Of a stretch of DNA of 31,504 bases, positions 1-8,479 are shown piece by piece. The notes below the pieces were generated by a model. The model did not search any database. It was not told where the DNA came from and saw nothing but the letters and a program-made list of their open reading frames with translations. This DNA is from Zoogloea sp041904905 (GTDB lineage Bacteria > Pseudomonadota > Gammaproteobacteria > Burkholderiales > Rhodocyclaceae): positions 1 through 31,504 of the forward strand of contig NZ_JAYRMI010000045.1 of assembly GCF_041904905.1 (NCBI RefSeq), in the 5' to 3' direction. The position numbers were made by a program, and so were the translations under genes. How positions within the stretch are numbered: the first letter of the stretch is position 1; each line of letters starts with the position of its first letter.

Positions 1-239
1 CGGGGCGTCCGGCGCGGCGATAAAGCAGCTTTTATGCCTGTGAAATCCGCCTGGGCGAATCGCGCTGCCGGCGCGGGTTTCCACGCTTCGGGCGGGCGGA
101 GGGGGCGGGGTGGCCTGCCAGAGTGGCAGGTGCTGGTGTCAGATTGACAAGCCGGCCCGGGGCGGGGCGGCGGGGGGGGGCGGCGCGGGGCGCCGGGCGG
201 GCGCGGTGTAACCGGCCCTGCCCGACCGCCCGGCCGGTG
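1..239. other. Non-coding left edge, GC-rich, with a hairpin after the acyl-CoA dehydrogenase
   Basis: I see no credible gene here. Downstream of the minus-strand acyl-CoA dehydrogenase stop, ACCGGCC (211-217) pairs with GGCCGGT (232-238) around a 14-nt loop. It could end that transcript but no U-tract follows. Positions 155-205 are almost pure G with short C interruptions, including a run of nine G, so base calls there deserve caution. Confidence 0.5.
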
Positions 240-2048
240 TCAGAAGGCGTCGTCCGGCAGCGCCAGCAGCGGGCTGTTGTCCGACTCCACGGTGATCCGC
301 AGGCCGGCGCTGCAGGGCAGGAGGTGGCTGGCGTAGAAGCTGGCGGCGACGAGCTTCTCGCGGTAGAACGGGTCGCTGCTGCCGGCGGCGATGGCGTCGT
401 GGGCCACCTTCGCGGCCTTCGCCATCAGCCCGCCGCCGATCACCGTGCCGGCGAGGCGCAGGAAGGGTTCGGCCACCGCGAGGCCGGCGGCGGGGGCGGC
501 GCGCATCCGGTCGATCAGCGTCCGGGCGGCGGCGTCGAGGTCGTCGAGGCCGGCGCTGAGACGGGCGGCGATGGCGGCGAGCCGGGCGTCGCCGGTGGCG
601 GCCAGCGCCGCGCCGTCGGCGCGCATCTCGGCCACCAGCCCGGCCAGGGTCTCGCCGCCGTCGCGGGCGAGCTTGCGCCCGGCCAGGTCCGCCGCCTGGA
701 TTGCGGTGGTGCCCTCGTAGATGGGGGTGATGCGGGCGTCGCGCAGGTATTGGGCGATGCCGGTCTCCTCCACGAAACCCATGCCGCCGAAAACCTGGAT
801 CGCCAGCGAGGTGAGCGCCACCGCGCTCTCGGTGCTCCAGCCCTTGAGCACCGGGGTGAGCAGCTCCACCCGGCGGTGGGCGGCGGCGCGGGCGTCGGGG
901 TCGTCCGACTGGTGGGCGATGTCCTGCAGCGCGGCCACGCTGTAGGCCAGGGCGCGGATCGCCTCGGTGTGGGCGCGCTGCGTCATCAGCATCCGGCGCA
1001 CGTCGGGGTGGCGCACGATGGCCACCGGCTTGCCGCCCTTCTGGGTGACGTCGGTGCCCTGCACGCGCTCCTTCGCGTATTCCGACGCCAGCTGCCAGGC
1101 CCGCTGGGCAACGCCCAGGCCTTCGGTGCCCACCGACAGCCGCGCCGAATTCATCATCACGAACATGATCTCCAGCCCGCGGCCCAGCTCGCCGATCAGG
1201 TAGCCGGTGGAGCCGCCGTGGTCGCCGTGCACCAGGGTGGTGGTGGGGCTGCCGTGCACGCCCAGCTTGTGCTCGATGGACGTGCAGTACACGTCGTTGC
1301 GCGCGCCGGGCTGGCCGTCGGCGCCCAGGATGAACTTGGGCACGATGAACAGCGACAGGCCCTTGACCCCCGGCGGGGCGTCGGGCGTGCGGGCCAGCAC
1401 CAGGTGCACGATGTTGGCGGCCATGTCGTGGTCGCCGTAGGTGATGAAGATCTTCTGGCCGCTGAGGCGGTAGCTGCCTTCGGGCTGGGGCACGGCGCGG
1501 CAGGCGATGGCGGCGAGGTCCGAGCCGGCCTGGGGCTCGGTGATGTTCATGGTGCCGGTCCATTCGCCGGAGACGAGCTTCGGCAGCCAGCTGGCCTTCA
1601 TGGCGTCGGAGCCGGCGATGGTCAGCGCCTCGATGGCGCCGTGGGTGAGGGTGACCACGTGGGAGAAGGACAGGTTGGCCGACTTCCACATCTCGCTCAC
1701 CGCCACCGCCAGCAGGCGCGGCAGGCCCTGGCCGCCGAACTCGGGCGGGCAGGGCAGGGCCATCCAGCCGCCTTCGGCGAACTGCCGGTAGGCGTCGGCA
1801 AAGCCGGCGGCGGTGCGCACTTCGCCCTTGCCGTCGGCGCCGGCCAGCCAGCGGGCGCCTTCCCGGTCGCCCACCGGGTTGAGGGGCGACAGCACCTCGC
1901 CGGCAAAGCGGGCGGCCTCTTCCAGCACCGCGTCGATCAGCCCGGCGTCGCAGTCGGCGTAGGCCGGCAGGGCGCAGATGGGGCCGCTGCCGACCAGTTC
2001 ATGAATGACGAAGCGCATCTCGCGCAGGGGGGCGTGGTAGTGGTTCAT
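240..2048 (-). CDS. Acyl-CoA dehydrogenase, 602 aa, long (DmdC-like) type
   Basis: FAD-dependent alpha,beta-dehydrogenation of an acyl-CoA, passing electrons to ETF; first step of the beta-oxidation cluster. The 602 residues exceed the classical ~380-400 aa enzymes and fit the long subfamily with an extra N-terminal segment and a C-terminal helical extension (about 465-602). Visible signatures are the flavin/substrate motif TEPQAGSD (about 170-177), FGGMGF (about 420-425) and the catalytic-base motif IYEGTTAIQ with Glu445. The start at 2048 is supported by GGAGGAGA just upstream. It is divergent from the binding-protein operon, with overlapping promoters between them. From context the substrate is probably a 3-arylpropionyl-CoA, but medium- or branched-chain acyl-CoA cannot be excluded. 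The family is certain, the substrate is inferred. Confidence 0.93.
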   Translation of the reverse strand: MNHYHAPLREMRFVIHELVGSGPICALPAYADCDAGLIDAVLEEAARFAGEVLSPLNPVGDREGARWLAGADGKGEVRTAAGFADAYRQFAEGGWMALPCPPEFGGQGLPRLLAVAVSEMWKSANLSFSHVVTLTHGAIEALTIAGSDAMKASWLPKLVSGEWTGTMNITEPQAGSDLAAIACRAVPQPEGSYRLSGQKIFITYGDHDMAANIVHLVLARTPDAPPGVKGLSLFIVPKFILGADGQPGARNDVYCTSIEHKLGVHGSPTTTLVHGDHGGSTGYLIGELGRGLEIMFVMMNSARLSVGTEGLGVAQRAWQLASEYAKERVQGTDVTQKGGKPVAIVRHPDVRRMLMTQRAHTEAIRALAYSVAALQDIAHQSDDPDARAAAHRRVELLTPVLKGWSTESAVALTSLAIQVFGGMGFVEETGIAQYLRDARITPIYEGTTAIQAADLAGRKLARDGGETLAGLVAEMRADGAALAATGDARLAAIAARLSAGLDDLDAAARTLIDRMRAAPAAGLAVAEPFLRLAGTVIGGGLMAKAAKVAHDAIAAGSSDPFYREKLVAASFYASHLLPCSAGLRITVESDNSPLLALPDDAF

Positions 2049-2078
2049 GGTCTCCTCCGAAATATCACATACGATCTC

Positions 2079-2108
2079 TTGCAATCCGCGAGTATTGTAA
2101 AGTATATT
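2079..2108 (+). promoter_or_regulatory. Predicted sigma-70 promoter of the binding-protein/beta-oxidation operon
   Basis: TTGCAA (2079-2084), 18-nt spacer, TATATT (2103-2108), leading to the binding-protein start at 2175. It is interleaved with the minus-strand promoter at 2094-2123. No clear operator palindrome could be assigned in the 126-nt divergent region. Confidence 0.45.
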
Positions 2109-2123
2109 TTGCGTGCGGTTCAA
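2094..2123 (-). promoter_or_regulatory. Predicted sigma-70 promoter of the acyl-CoA dehydrogenase
   Basis: On the minus strand TTGAAC (2123-2118), an 18-nt spacer and TACAAT (2099-2094). It sits in a locally AT-rich island of an otherwise GC-rich sequence and overlaps the opposing promoter, so the two directions may compete or share a regulator. Confidence 0.5.
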
Positions 2124-2174
2124 AATCTCATATCTGATACAAGAAACGGGAGCAAATCCCACGGAGGAGACACC

Positions 2175-3314
2175 ATGAAAAAGCACACTGCCCTGCCCGC
2201 CCTCGTCCTGATTGCCGCTGCCGGCGTTGCCCAGGCGGACATCAACATCGGCGTGTCCGTCTCGGCCACCGGCCCGGCGGCGTCCCTCGGCATCCCCGAG
2301 AAGAACACCTTCGCGATCCTGCCGACCAGCATCGCCGGCGAGAAGATCAACTACATCGTGCTCGACGACGCCACCGACCCCGGCCAGGCCACCAAGAACG
2401 CCCGCAAGCTGGTGACCGAAGACAAGGTGGACGTGCTGGTGGGCTCCTCCAGCACCCCGGCCTGCGCGGCGATCGCCGAAGTGGCCAACGAGACCGCCAC
2501 CCCGCAGGTGGCCATGTGCCCGGTGGACCTGCCCGCCGCCAAGAACACCTGGGTGTTCCGCGCGCCCCAGCACAACTCGCTGATGGCCAAGGCGCTGGTG
2601 GGCCACATGCGCGAATCCGGGGTGAAGACCCTGGGCTTCATCGGCTTCAACGACCCCTACGGCGAAGACTGGCTCAAGCAGATCACCGCCGCCACCGAAG
2701 CGGCCGGCATCAAGCTGGTGGCGGTGGAGCGCTACAACCGGGTGGATACCTCGGTGAGCGGGCAGGTGCTCAAGCTGGTGGCCGCCAGGCCCGACGCGGT
2801 GATGATTGCCGGCTCCGGCACGCCGGCCGCGCTGCCCCACACCACGCTCGCCGAGCGTGGCTACAAGGGCCAGATCTACCAGACCCACGCGGCGGCCAAT
2901 AAGGAGTTCCTGAAGGTTGGCGGCAAGGCCGTCGAAGGCGGCATCCTGCCCATCGGCCCGGTGGCGGTGGCGGCCCAGCTGCCCGATTCGCACCCCTCCA
3001 AGAAGCCGGCGCTGGAATACATCAAGCTGTATGAGGCCAAGTACGGCCCGGGCAGCGTGTCGTCCTTCGGCGCCTACGCCTACGACGCCTACAAGCTGAT
3101 CGAGAAGGCCGTGCCCGCCGCGCTGAAGGCCGGCAAGCCGGGCACGCCCGCCTTCCGCAAGGGCCTGCGCGACGCCCTCGAGAGCGAGCGCGAGATCGCC
3201 GGCGCCCACGGCGTGTTCAACATGAGCGCCAACGACCACTTCGGCCTGGACGAGCGCGCCCGGGTGCTGGTGCGGGTGACCGGCGGCGAGTGGAAGATGA
3301 TTTCCGGCAAGTAA
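2175..3314 (+). CDS. ABC transporter periplasmic substrate-binding protein (HAAT/LivK type)
   Basis: A 379-aa type I periplasmic binding protein of the family that captures amino acids or aromatic acids. The N-terminus has a signal peptide: MKK, a hydrophobic core, and a probable cut after AQA (residue 21). The mature protein opens with DINIGVSVSATGPAASLG, typical of the family, followed by a region with ATDPGQATKNARKLV (about 71-85). The start at 2175 has GGAGGAGAC upstream. It heads the plus-strand cluster, 12 nt before the CoA ligase, so the ligand is likely the acid that the ligase activates. No permease or ATPase gene lies in the window, so it must work with components encoded elsewhere or act as a sensor. 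The ligand is inferred from context only. Confidence 0.9.
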   Translation: MKKHTALPALVLIAAAGVAQADINIGVSVSATGPAASLGIPEKNTFAILPTSIAGEKINYIVLDDATDPGQATKNARKLVTEDKVDVLVGSSSTPACAAIAEVANETATPQVAMCPVDLPAAKNTWVFRAPQHNSLMAKALVGHMRESGVKTLGFIGFNDPYGEDWLKQITAATEAAGIKLVAVERYNRVDTSVSGQVLKLVAARPDAVMIAGSGTPAALPHTTLAERGYKGQIYQTHAAANKEFLKVGGKAVEGGILPIGPVAVAAQLPDSHPSKKPALEYIKLYEAKYGPGSVSSFGAYAYDAYKLIEKAVPAALKAGKPGTPAFRKGLRDALESEREIAGAHGVFNMSANDHFGLDERARVLVRVTGGEWKMISGK

Positions 3315-3326
3315 GGAGCGCGGACG

Positions 3327-5189
3327 ATGACGACAATCATTCGCGATCCCGGCCAGCTGTTCGCGCCGGCCACCGTGACGGTGGAGCACCGGCCCGACGG
3401 CAGCCGCATCCTGCGCTCGCCGCTGGCCATCGGCCCGGTGCCGGCCCGGCTGGGCGAGCACCTGGAGCGCTGGGCGGCCGAAGCCCCCGAGCGCACCTTC
3501 CTCGCCGAACGCGGCGCCGACGGCGCGTGGCAGTGGGTGAGCTACGCCGAGGCCCTGGCCCGCGTGCGCGCCGTGGCCACCTGGCTGCTGGGGCAGAAGC
3601 TGTCGGCGGAGCGGCCGGTGGCGGTGCTCTCCGACAACAGCGTCGAGCACGCCATCCTGATGCTGGCGGCGATGCACATCGGCGTGCCGGTGTCGGCGAT
3701 CTCCCAGGCCTACTCGCTGGTGTCGAAGGATTTTGCCAAGCTCAAGAGCAACATCGAGCACATCACCCCGGGGGTGATCTTCGTGGAGCACCACGCCCGC
3801 TTCGCCCCGGCGCTGGCGGCCATCGCGCCGCTCCACGACGGGGTGGTGGTGGCCGGCACGGCCGGCGGTGCAGGCGAGGGGGCGGTGCCGTTCTCCAGGC
3901 TGCTCGAACGCACCGACGCCGCGGCGGTGGATGCCGCCTACGCCCAGGTGAACGGCGACACCATCGCCAAGTTCCTGTTCACGTCCGGCTCGGTGGGGGC
4001 ACCCAAGGCGGTCATCAACACCCAGCACATGATCTGCTCCAACCAGCAGGCCAAGGCGCAGATCTGGCCGTTCCTCGAAGCCCAGCCGCCGGTGATCGTG
4101 GACTGGCTGCCCTGGAGCCACACCTTCGGCAGCAACCACAACTTCAACATGGTGCTGCGCAACGGCGGCACCCTGTACCTCGACGCCGGCAAGCCGGTGC
4201 CGGGGCTCTTCGAGACCAGCCTGAAGAACCTGCGCGACGTGTCGCCCACGGTGTACCTCAACGTGCCGCGGGGCTTCGACATGCTGGTGTCGGCGCTGCA
4301 CGAGGACGAACCCCTGCGCCGGGCCTTCTTCAAGAACCTGCAGGTGATCTTCTACGCCGCCGCCGCGTTGCCCCAGCACTTGTACGACGAGCTGAACCGC
4401 CTGTCGCTGGAGACCCTGGGCTTCCAGGTGCCGCTGGTGTCGGGCTGGGGTTCGACCGAGACCGCGCCCCTGTGCACCGACAGCCACTTTGCGCCGGAAC
4501 GCTCGGGGGTGATCGGCATCCCCATCCCCGGCACCGAACTCAAGCTGGTGCCCTCCGCCGACAAGATGGAGGTGCGGGTGCGCGGCCACAACGTGATGCC
4601 CGGCTACTGGAAGCTGCCCGAGCTGTCCGCCGCCGCCTTCGACGAGGAGGGCTTCTACAAGATCGGCGACGCGGTGGAGTTCGTCGATTCGCTGAAGCCC
4701 CAGAAGGGCCTGCTCTTCGACGGGCGCGTGGGCGAGGACTTCAAGCTCGTCACCGGCACCTGGGTGCACGTGGGCGCGCTGCGCATGAAGGGCCTCGACG
4801 CCCTGGTGCCGGTGGCCCAGGACATCGTGGTCACCGGCCACGACCGGGACGAGATCGGCTTCCTGATCTTCCCCAACATCCCCGAGCTGCGAAAGCTCTC
4901 CGCCAACCTGCCCGCCGATGCGTCGGTGGAAGAGCTGCTGCACCAGCCCTCGGTGCGCGCGATGGTCGCCCGGGGCCTCGCGCGGCTCAAGAAGGACGGT
5001 GGCGGGTCGGCGGGCTCGGCGGCGCGGGCGATGTTGCTGGTGGAACCGCCCTCCATCGACGCCGGGGAAATCACCGACAAGGGCTACATCAACCAGCGCC
5101 TCGTGCTGACGCGCCGCGCCGACCTGGTGCTGCGCCTGCACGCCGACGAGCCGGACCACAGCGTGATCCTGCCGGCCGGGGCGGCCTGA
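3327..5189 (+). CDS. Feruloyl-CoA synthetase-like acyl-CoA ligase (AMP-forming)
   Basis: A 620-aa ANL-superfamily enzyme activating a carboxylic acid to its CoA thioester with ATP. Motifs: phosphate loop TSGSVGAPK (219-227), GWGSTETAP (373-381), YKIGDA (444-449), GRVGEDFKL (466-474) and the C-terminal catalytic lysine Lys585 in EITDKGYINQ. The N-terminal half and the segment WLPWSHTFGSNHNFN (260-274) recall feruloyl/hydroxycinnamoyl-CoA synthetases more than fatty-acid ligases. AAGGAG lies 8 nt before the ATG at 3327. It lies between the binding protein and the enoyl-CoA hydratase in one operon, so it probably supplies the cluster's acyl-CoA, for example a cinnamate or 3-phenylpropionate. A cluster of this kind for 3-phenylpropanoid beta-oxidation is known from Aromatoleum aromaticum EbN1. 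The exact substrate is unproven. Confidence 0.88.
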   Translation: MTTIIRDPGQLFAPATVTVEHRPDGSRILRSPLAIGPVPARLGEHLERWAAEAPERTFLAERGADGAWQWVSYAEALARVRAVATWLLGQKLSAERPVAVLSDNSVEHAILMLAAMHIGVPVSAISQAYSLVSKDFAKLKSNIEHITPGVIFVEHHARFAPALAAIAPLHDGVVVAGTAGGAGEGAVPFSRLLERTDAAAVDAAYAQVNGDTIAKFLFTSGSVGAPKAVINTQHMICSNQQAKAQIWPFLEAQPPVIVDWLPWSHTFGSNHNFNMVLRNGGTLYLDAGKPVPGLFETSLKNLRDVSPTVYLNVPRGFDMLVSALHEDEPLRRAFFKNLQVIFYAAAALPQHLYDELNRLSLETLGFQVPLVSGWGSTETAPLCTDSHFAPERSGVIGIPIPGTELKLVPSADKMEVRVRGHNVMPGYWKLPELSAAAFDEEGFYKIGDAVEFVDSLKPQKGLLFDGRVGEDFKLVTGTWVHVGALRMKGLDALVPVAQDIVVTGHDRDEIGFLIFPNIPELRKLSANLPADASVEELLHQPSVRAMVARGLARLKKDGGGSAGSAARAMLLVEPPSIDAGEITDKGYINQRLVLTRRADLVLRLHADEPDHSVILPAGAA

Positions 5190-5246
5190 ACAACACGCAC
5201 GAACCGGGAGAACAGCACCCCCGCGTGCCACCACAAGGAAAAGAGC

Positions 5247-6005
5247 ATGAACTACGAAAACATCCTGGTCACCACCCAAGACAGCATCGCCCACATCCGG
5301 CTCAACCGGCCGGCCAAGCGCAACGCGGTGAACAACGGCCTGCTGGAGGATCTGGAAGCCTGCTTCGACAGCCTCGGCGCCGACGCCACGGTGGTGGTGA
5401 TCTCGGGCGAGGGCGCGCACTTCTCGGCCGGGCTGGACCTGTCGGAGCACCAGATCCGCTCGCCGTTTGAAGTGCTGCAGCACTCCCAGTGGTGGCACCG
5501 GGTCTTTCAGAAGATCCAGTTCGGCGGGCGGCCGGTGGTGTCGGCGCTGCACGGCGCGGTGGTGGGCGGCGGGCTCGAGCTTGCCACCAGCACCCACGTG
5601 CGCGTGGCCGACAAGACCACCTTCTACCAGCTGCCCGAAGGCCAGCGCGGCATCTTCGTGGGCGGCGGCGCCTCGGTGCGGGTGGCCAAGATCGTCGGGC
5701 CGGATCGCATGACCGAGATGATGCTCACCGGCCGCCGCTACAACGCCGAAGACGGCTATCGCCTCGGCCTGTCGCACTACCTGGTGGAAGAAGGCAAGGC
5801 GCTGGACGAGGCGATGCTGCTCGCCCGCCAGATCGCCACCAACGCGCCGCTCTCCAACTGGGCGTCGATCACCGCTGTTGCCAACATCGGCGACATGTCC
5901 ATGGCCAACGGCCTCTACACCGAATCCCTCGCGGCCGCCATCGCCCAGAGCAGCGACGAAGCCAACCGCCGCATGCAGGAATTCCTCAACCGGAAGAAAG
6001 GCTAA
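5247..6005 (+). CDS. Enoyl-CoA hydratase/isomerase family protein (crotonase fold)
   Basis: A 252-aa crotonase that probably hydrates the 2-enoyl-CoA (cinnamoyl-CoA type) produced by the dehydrogenase. Oxyanion-hole segments are HFSAGLDL (58-65) and HGAVVGGGLELA (102-113). Both glutamates expected for a true hydratase are present: Glu111 in GGGLELA and Glu131 in LPEGQRG, 20 residues apart as in mitochondrial enoyl-CoA hydratase. AAGGAA precedes the ATG at 5247; the thiolase begins 3 nt after its stop, so the two are likely translationally linked. Hydroxycinnamoyl-CoA hydratase/lyases are also crotonases, so a retro-aldol lyase is possible, but a complete thiolytic set in the operon favours ordinary beta-oxidation. 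Confidence 0.88.
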   Translation: MNYENILVTTQDSIAHIRLNRPAKRNAVNNGLLEDLEACFDSLGADATVVVISGEGAHFSAGLDLSEHQIRSPFEVLQHSQWWHRVFQKIQFGGRPVVSALHGAVVGGGLELATSTHVRVADKTTFYQLPEGQRGIFVGGGASVRVAKIVGPDRMTEMMLTGRRYNAEDGYRLGLSHYLVEEGKALDEAMLLARQIATNAPLSNWASITAVANIGDMSMANGLYTESLAAAIAQSSDEANRRMQEFLNRKKG

Positions 6006-6008
6006 GCC

Positions 6009-7259
6009 ATGGCTTACGAAGACTTTGCCGCCGCCGCGCTGGTCACCCGCTACGACGACATCTGGCTGGTGGCCGGTGCCCGCACCCCGTTCGCGGACTA
6101 CAACGGCGTGCTGCGGGATGTGAACCCCATCGACATGGGCATCTTTGCCGCCCGGGCGCTGTTCGAGCGCGCCGGCATCCCGGCGGCCGACGTGCAGTCG
6201 GTGGTGGCCGGCAACATGGCCCAGGCGGGCTTCGACGCCTACTACCTGCCGCGCCACATCGGCCTTTACGCCGGCGTGCCGGCCACCGCGCCGGCGATGC
6301 TCGCCACCCGCATTTGCGGCACCGGCTTCGAGACCATCGTGCAGGCTGCCAACCAGATTGCCCTGGGCAGCGCCCAGGTGGTGCTGGCGGTGGGCACCGA
6401 ATCCATGTCGCGCAACCCGGTGGCGGCCTACACCCACCGCGCCGGCTTCCGCATGGGGCAGGTCGAGTTCAAGGATTTCCTGTGGGAAGCCTTCACCGAC
6501 CCGGCCACCCGCCAGGGCATGGGCAACACCGCCGAGAACGTGGCCCAGAAATACGGCATCACCCGCGACGAGGTGGACGCCTACGCCGCCCAGACCTTCG
6601 CCCGCGCCAACGCCGCGTGGGATGGCGGCTACTTTGCCGATGAGGTGGTGCCGGTGACCAACGCCGAATTCGCCCTCGACGGCTACCAGAGCCGCTTCCT
6701 CAAGCTGGCCGACCGCAAGACGGTGTTCGAGCGCGACGAGCACGTCAAACCCACCCCCCTTGAAACCCTGCAAAAGCTCAAGCCCGCCTTCAAGGGCGTG
6801 CAGACCGGCGGCAACAGCTCCGCCATCGTCGATGGCGCCGCCGCGGTGCTGGTGGCCTCCGGCGCCTACGTGCGCGCCCACGGCCTCAAGCCCCTGGCCC
6901 GCATCGTCGGCGGTGCGGCGGCCGGTGTGCCGCCCGAGATCATGGGCATCGGCCCCGCCCCGGCGATCCGCGCCGTGCTCGCCAATGCCGGCCTCAGCCT
7001 GGGTGACGTGGGGCGGGTCGAGATCAACGAAGCCTTCGGCGCCCAGTACCTGGGCTGCGAGCGCGAGCTGGGCCTCGACCGCGACCGCGCCAACACCCGC
7101 GGCGGCGCCATCGCCATCGGCCACCCGCTGGGCGCCTCCGGCATGCGCCTGACCCACACCGTGTCGCGCCAGCTGCACCTGGACGACCAGCAGTTCGGTA
7201 TCGCCTCCGCCTGCGTCGGCGGCGGTCAGGGCATGGCGATTCTGGTGGAGCGGGCGTAG
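6009..7259 (+). CDS. Thiolase (acetyl-CoA acyltransferase)
   Basis: A 416-aa thiolase cleaving a 3-ketoacyl-CoA with CoA to acetyl-CoA and a shortened acyl-CoA. The nucleophilic cysteine is Cys103 in RICGTGFET, the active-site histidine lies in GGAIAIGHPLGASGMR, and the second cysteine in ACVGGGQG near the C-terminus. NEAFGAQYL is the usual NEAFA region. It starts 3 nt after the hydratase. The N-terminus carries an extra ~15 residues before the conserved WLVAGARTPF. With aryl substrates the product would be benzoyl-CoA or a hydroxybenzoyl-CoA. The family is certain, the chain specificity inferred. Confidence 0.92.
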   Translation: MAYEDFAAAALVTRYDDIWLVAGARTPFADYNGVLRDVNPIDMGIFAARALFERAGIPAADVQSVVAGNMAQAGFDAYYLPRHIGLYAGVPATAPAMLATRICGTGFETIVQAANQIALGSAQVVLAVGTESMSRNPVAAYTHRAGFRMGQVEFKDFLWEAFTDPATRQGMGNTAENVAQKYGITRDEVDAYAAQTFARANAAWDGGYFADEVVPVTNAEFALDGYQSRFLKLADRKTVFERDEHVKPTPLETLQKLKPAFKGVQTGGNSSAIVDGAAAVLVASGAYVRAHGLKPLARIVGGAAAGVPPEIMGIGPAPAIRAVLANAGLSLGDVGRVEINEAFGAQYLGCERELGLDRDRANTRGGAIAIGHPLGASGMRLTHTVSRQLHLDDQQFGIASACVGGGQGMAILVERA

Positions 7260-7292
7260 CCCGTATTGACCCCAGCGCAATGCGCTTGCGTC

Positions 7293-7586
7293 GGTTCAGC
7301 AAAGGCTCGGTGCTCGTCAAAAGCCCGTCTGAACCTTTGATCCGCACAGCAACAGGCGGGCCCTTCCGGCGCAGCTGTCTGAGCCCGAAGGGCGAGTTCT
7401 GCGCCGGCCGCCTGTTGCGAGCAGCGCAGGGCAGTCGGCCGCAGGCCGACCGGTGAAGCCGGGTCGCCTTCTTTGCTTCCTTTCTTGGCGAGACAAGAAA
7501 GGAAGTCGCCCGCCGGGGGCGGAGGCGGGGTTTCGCGGAGCACTGCTCCGCGCCGCCGCAGCCGGCCGGGTGTGCAAACCCGGCCG
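7293..7586. repeat. Mosaic of consecutive palindromes, probable dispersed intergenic repeat
   Basis: The 442-nt gap 7260-7701 holds no gene but a series of inverted repeats. GGTTCAG/CTGAACC (7293-7299, 7329-7335). An 11-bp plus 9-bp nested pair (7349-7359 with 7408-7418; 7366-7374 with 7399-7407). GTCGGCC/GGCCGAC (7434-7440, 7444-7450). A perfect 12-bp pair CTTCCTTTCTTG/CAAGAAAGGAAG (7476-7487, 7494-7505). GCGGAGCA/TGCTCCGC (7535-7542, 7544-7551). CGGCCGGGT/ACCCGGCCG (7563-7571, 7578-7586). The block splits the beta-oxidation genes. I infer from its composition that it is a multi-copy element; copy number needs the genome. Confidence 0.6.
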
Positions 7587-7701
7587 TGGAATGGGGCCCC
7601 GGCCAACGATGACCTACAGCAAGGCACCGGGCAACACCGATTGCCCCAACAACAAGATCACACCTCCGGCCCCAAGCCGGACGAAGGAAGGAGACAAGCA
7701 C

Positions 7702-8469
<768 letters not shown>

Positions 8470-8479
8470 GGGGGCGGCG

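Noticed and set aside
172..205. G-rich tract as a G-quadruplex regulatory element
   Set aside because: The runs could fold, but the region is poor in complexity and possibly affected by base-calling trouble like 25201-25266, so I do not claim a structure.
240..7280. Very long open frame on the minus strand opposite the plus-strand beta-oxidation genes
   Set aside because: Only its last 602 codons (2048-240) are a real gene. The rest is antisense to genes with clear motifs, is rich in His, Gly, Ala and Arg as expected of the complement of high-GC coding DNA, and has no domain I recognise.
7453..7701. N-terminal extension of the SDR protein into the repeat block
   Set aside because: The frame is open upstream, but those codons lie in palindromic repeat DNA and the family starts a few residues before TGGASGLG. 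The ATG at 7702 has the good ribosome site.
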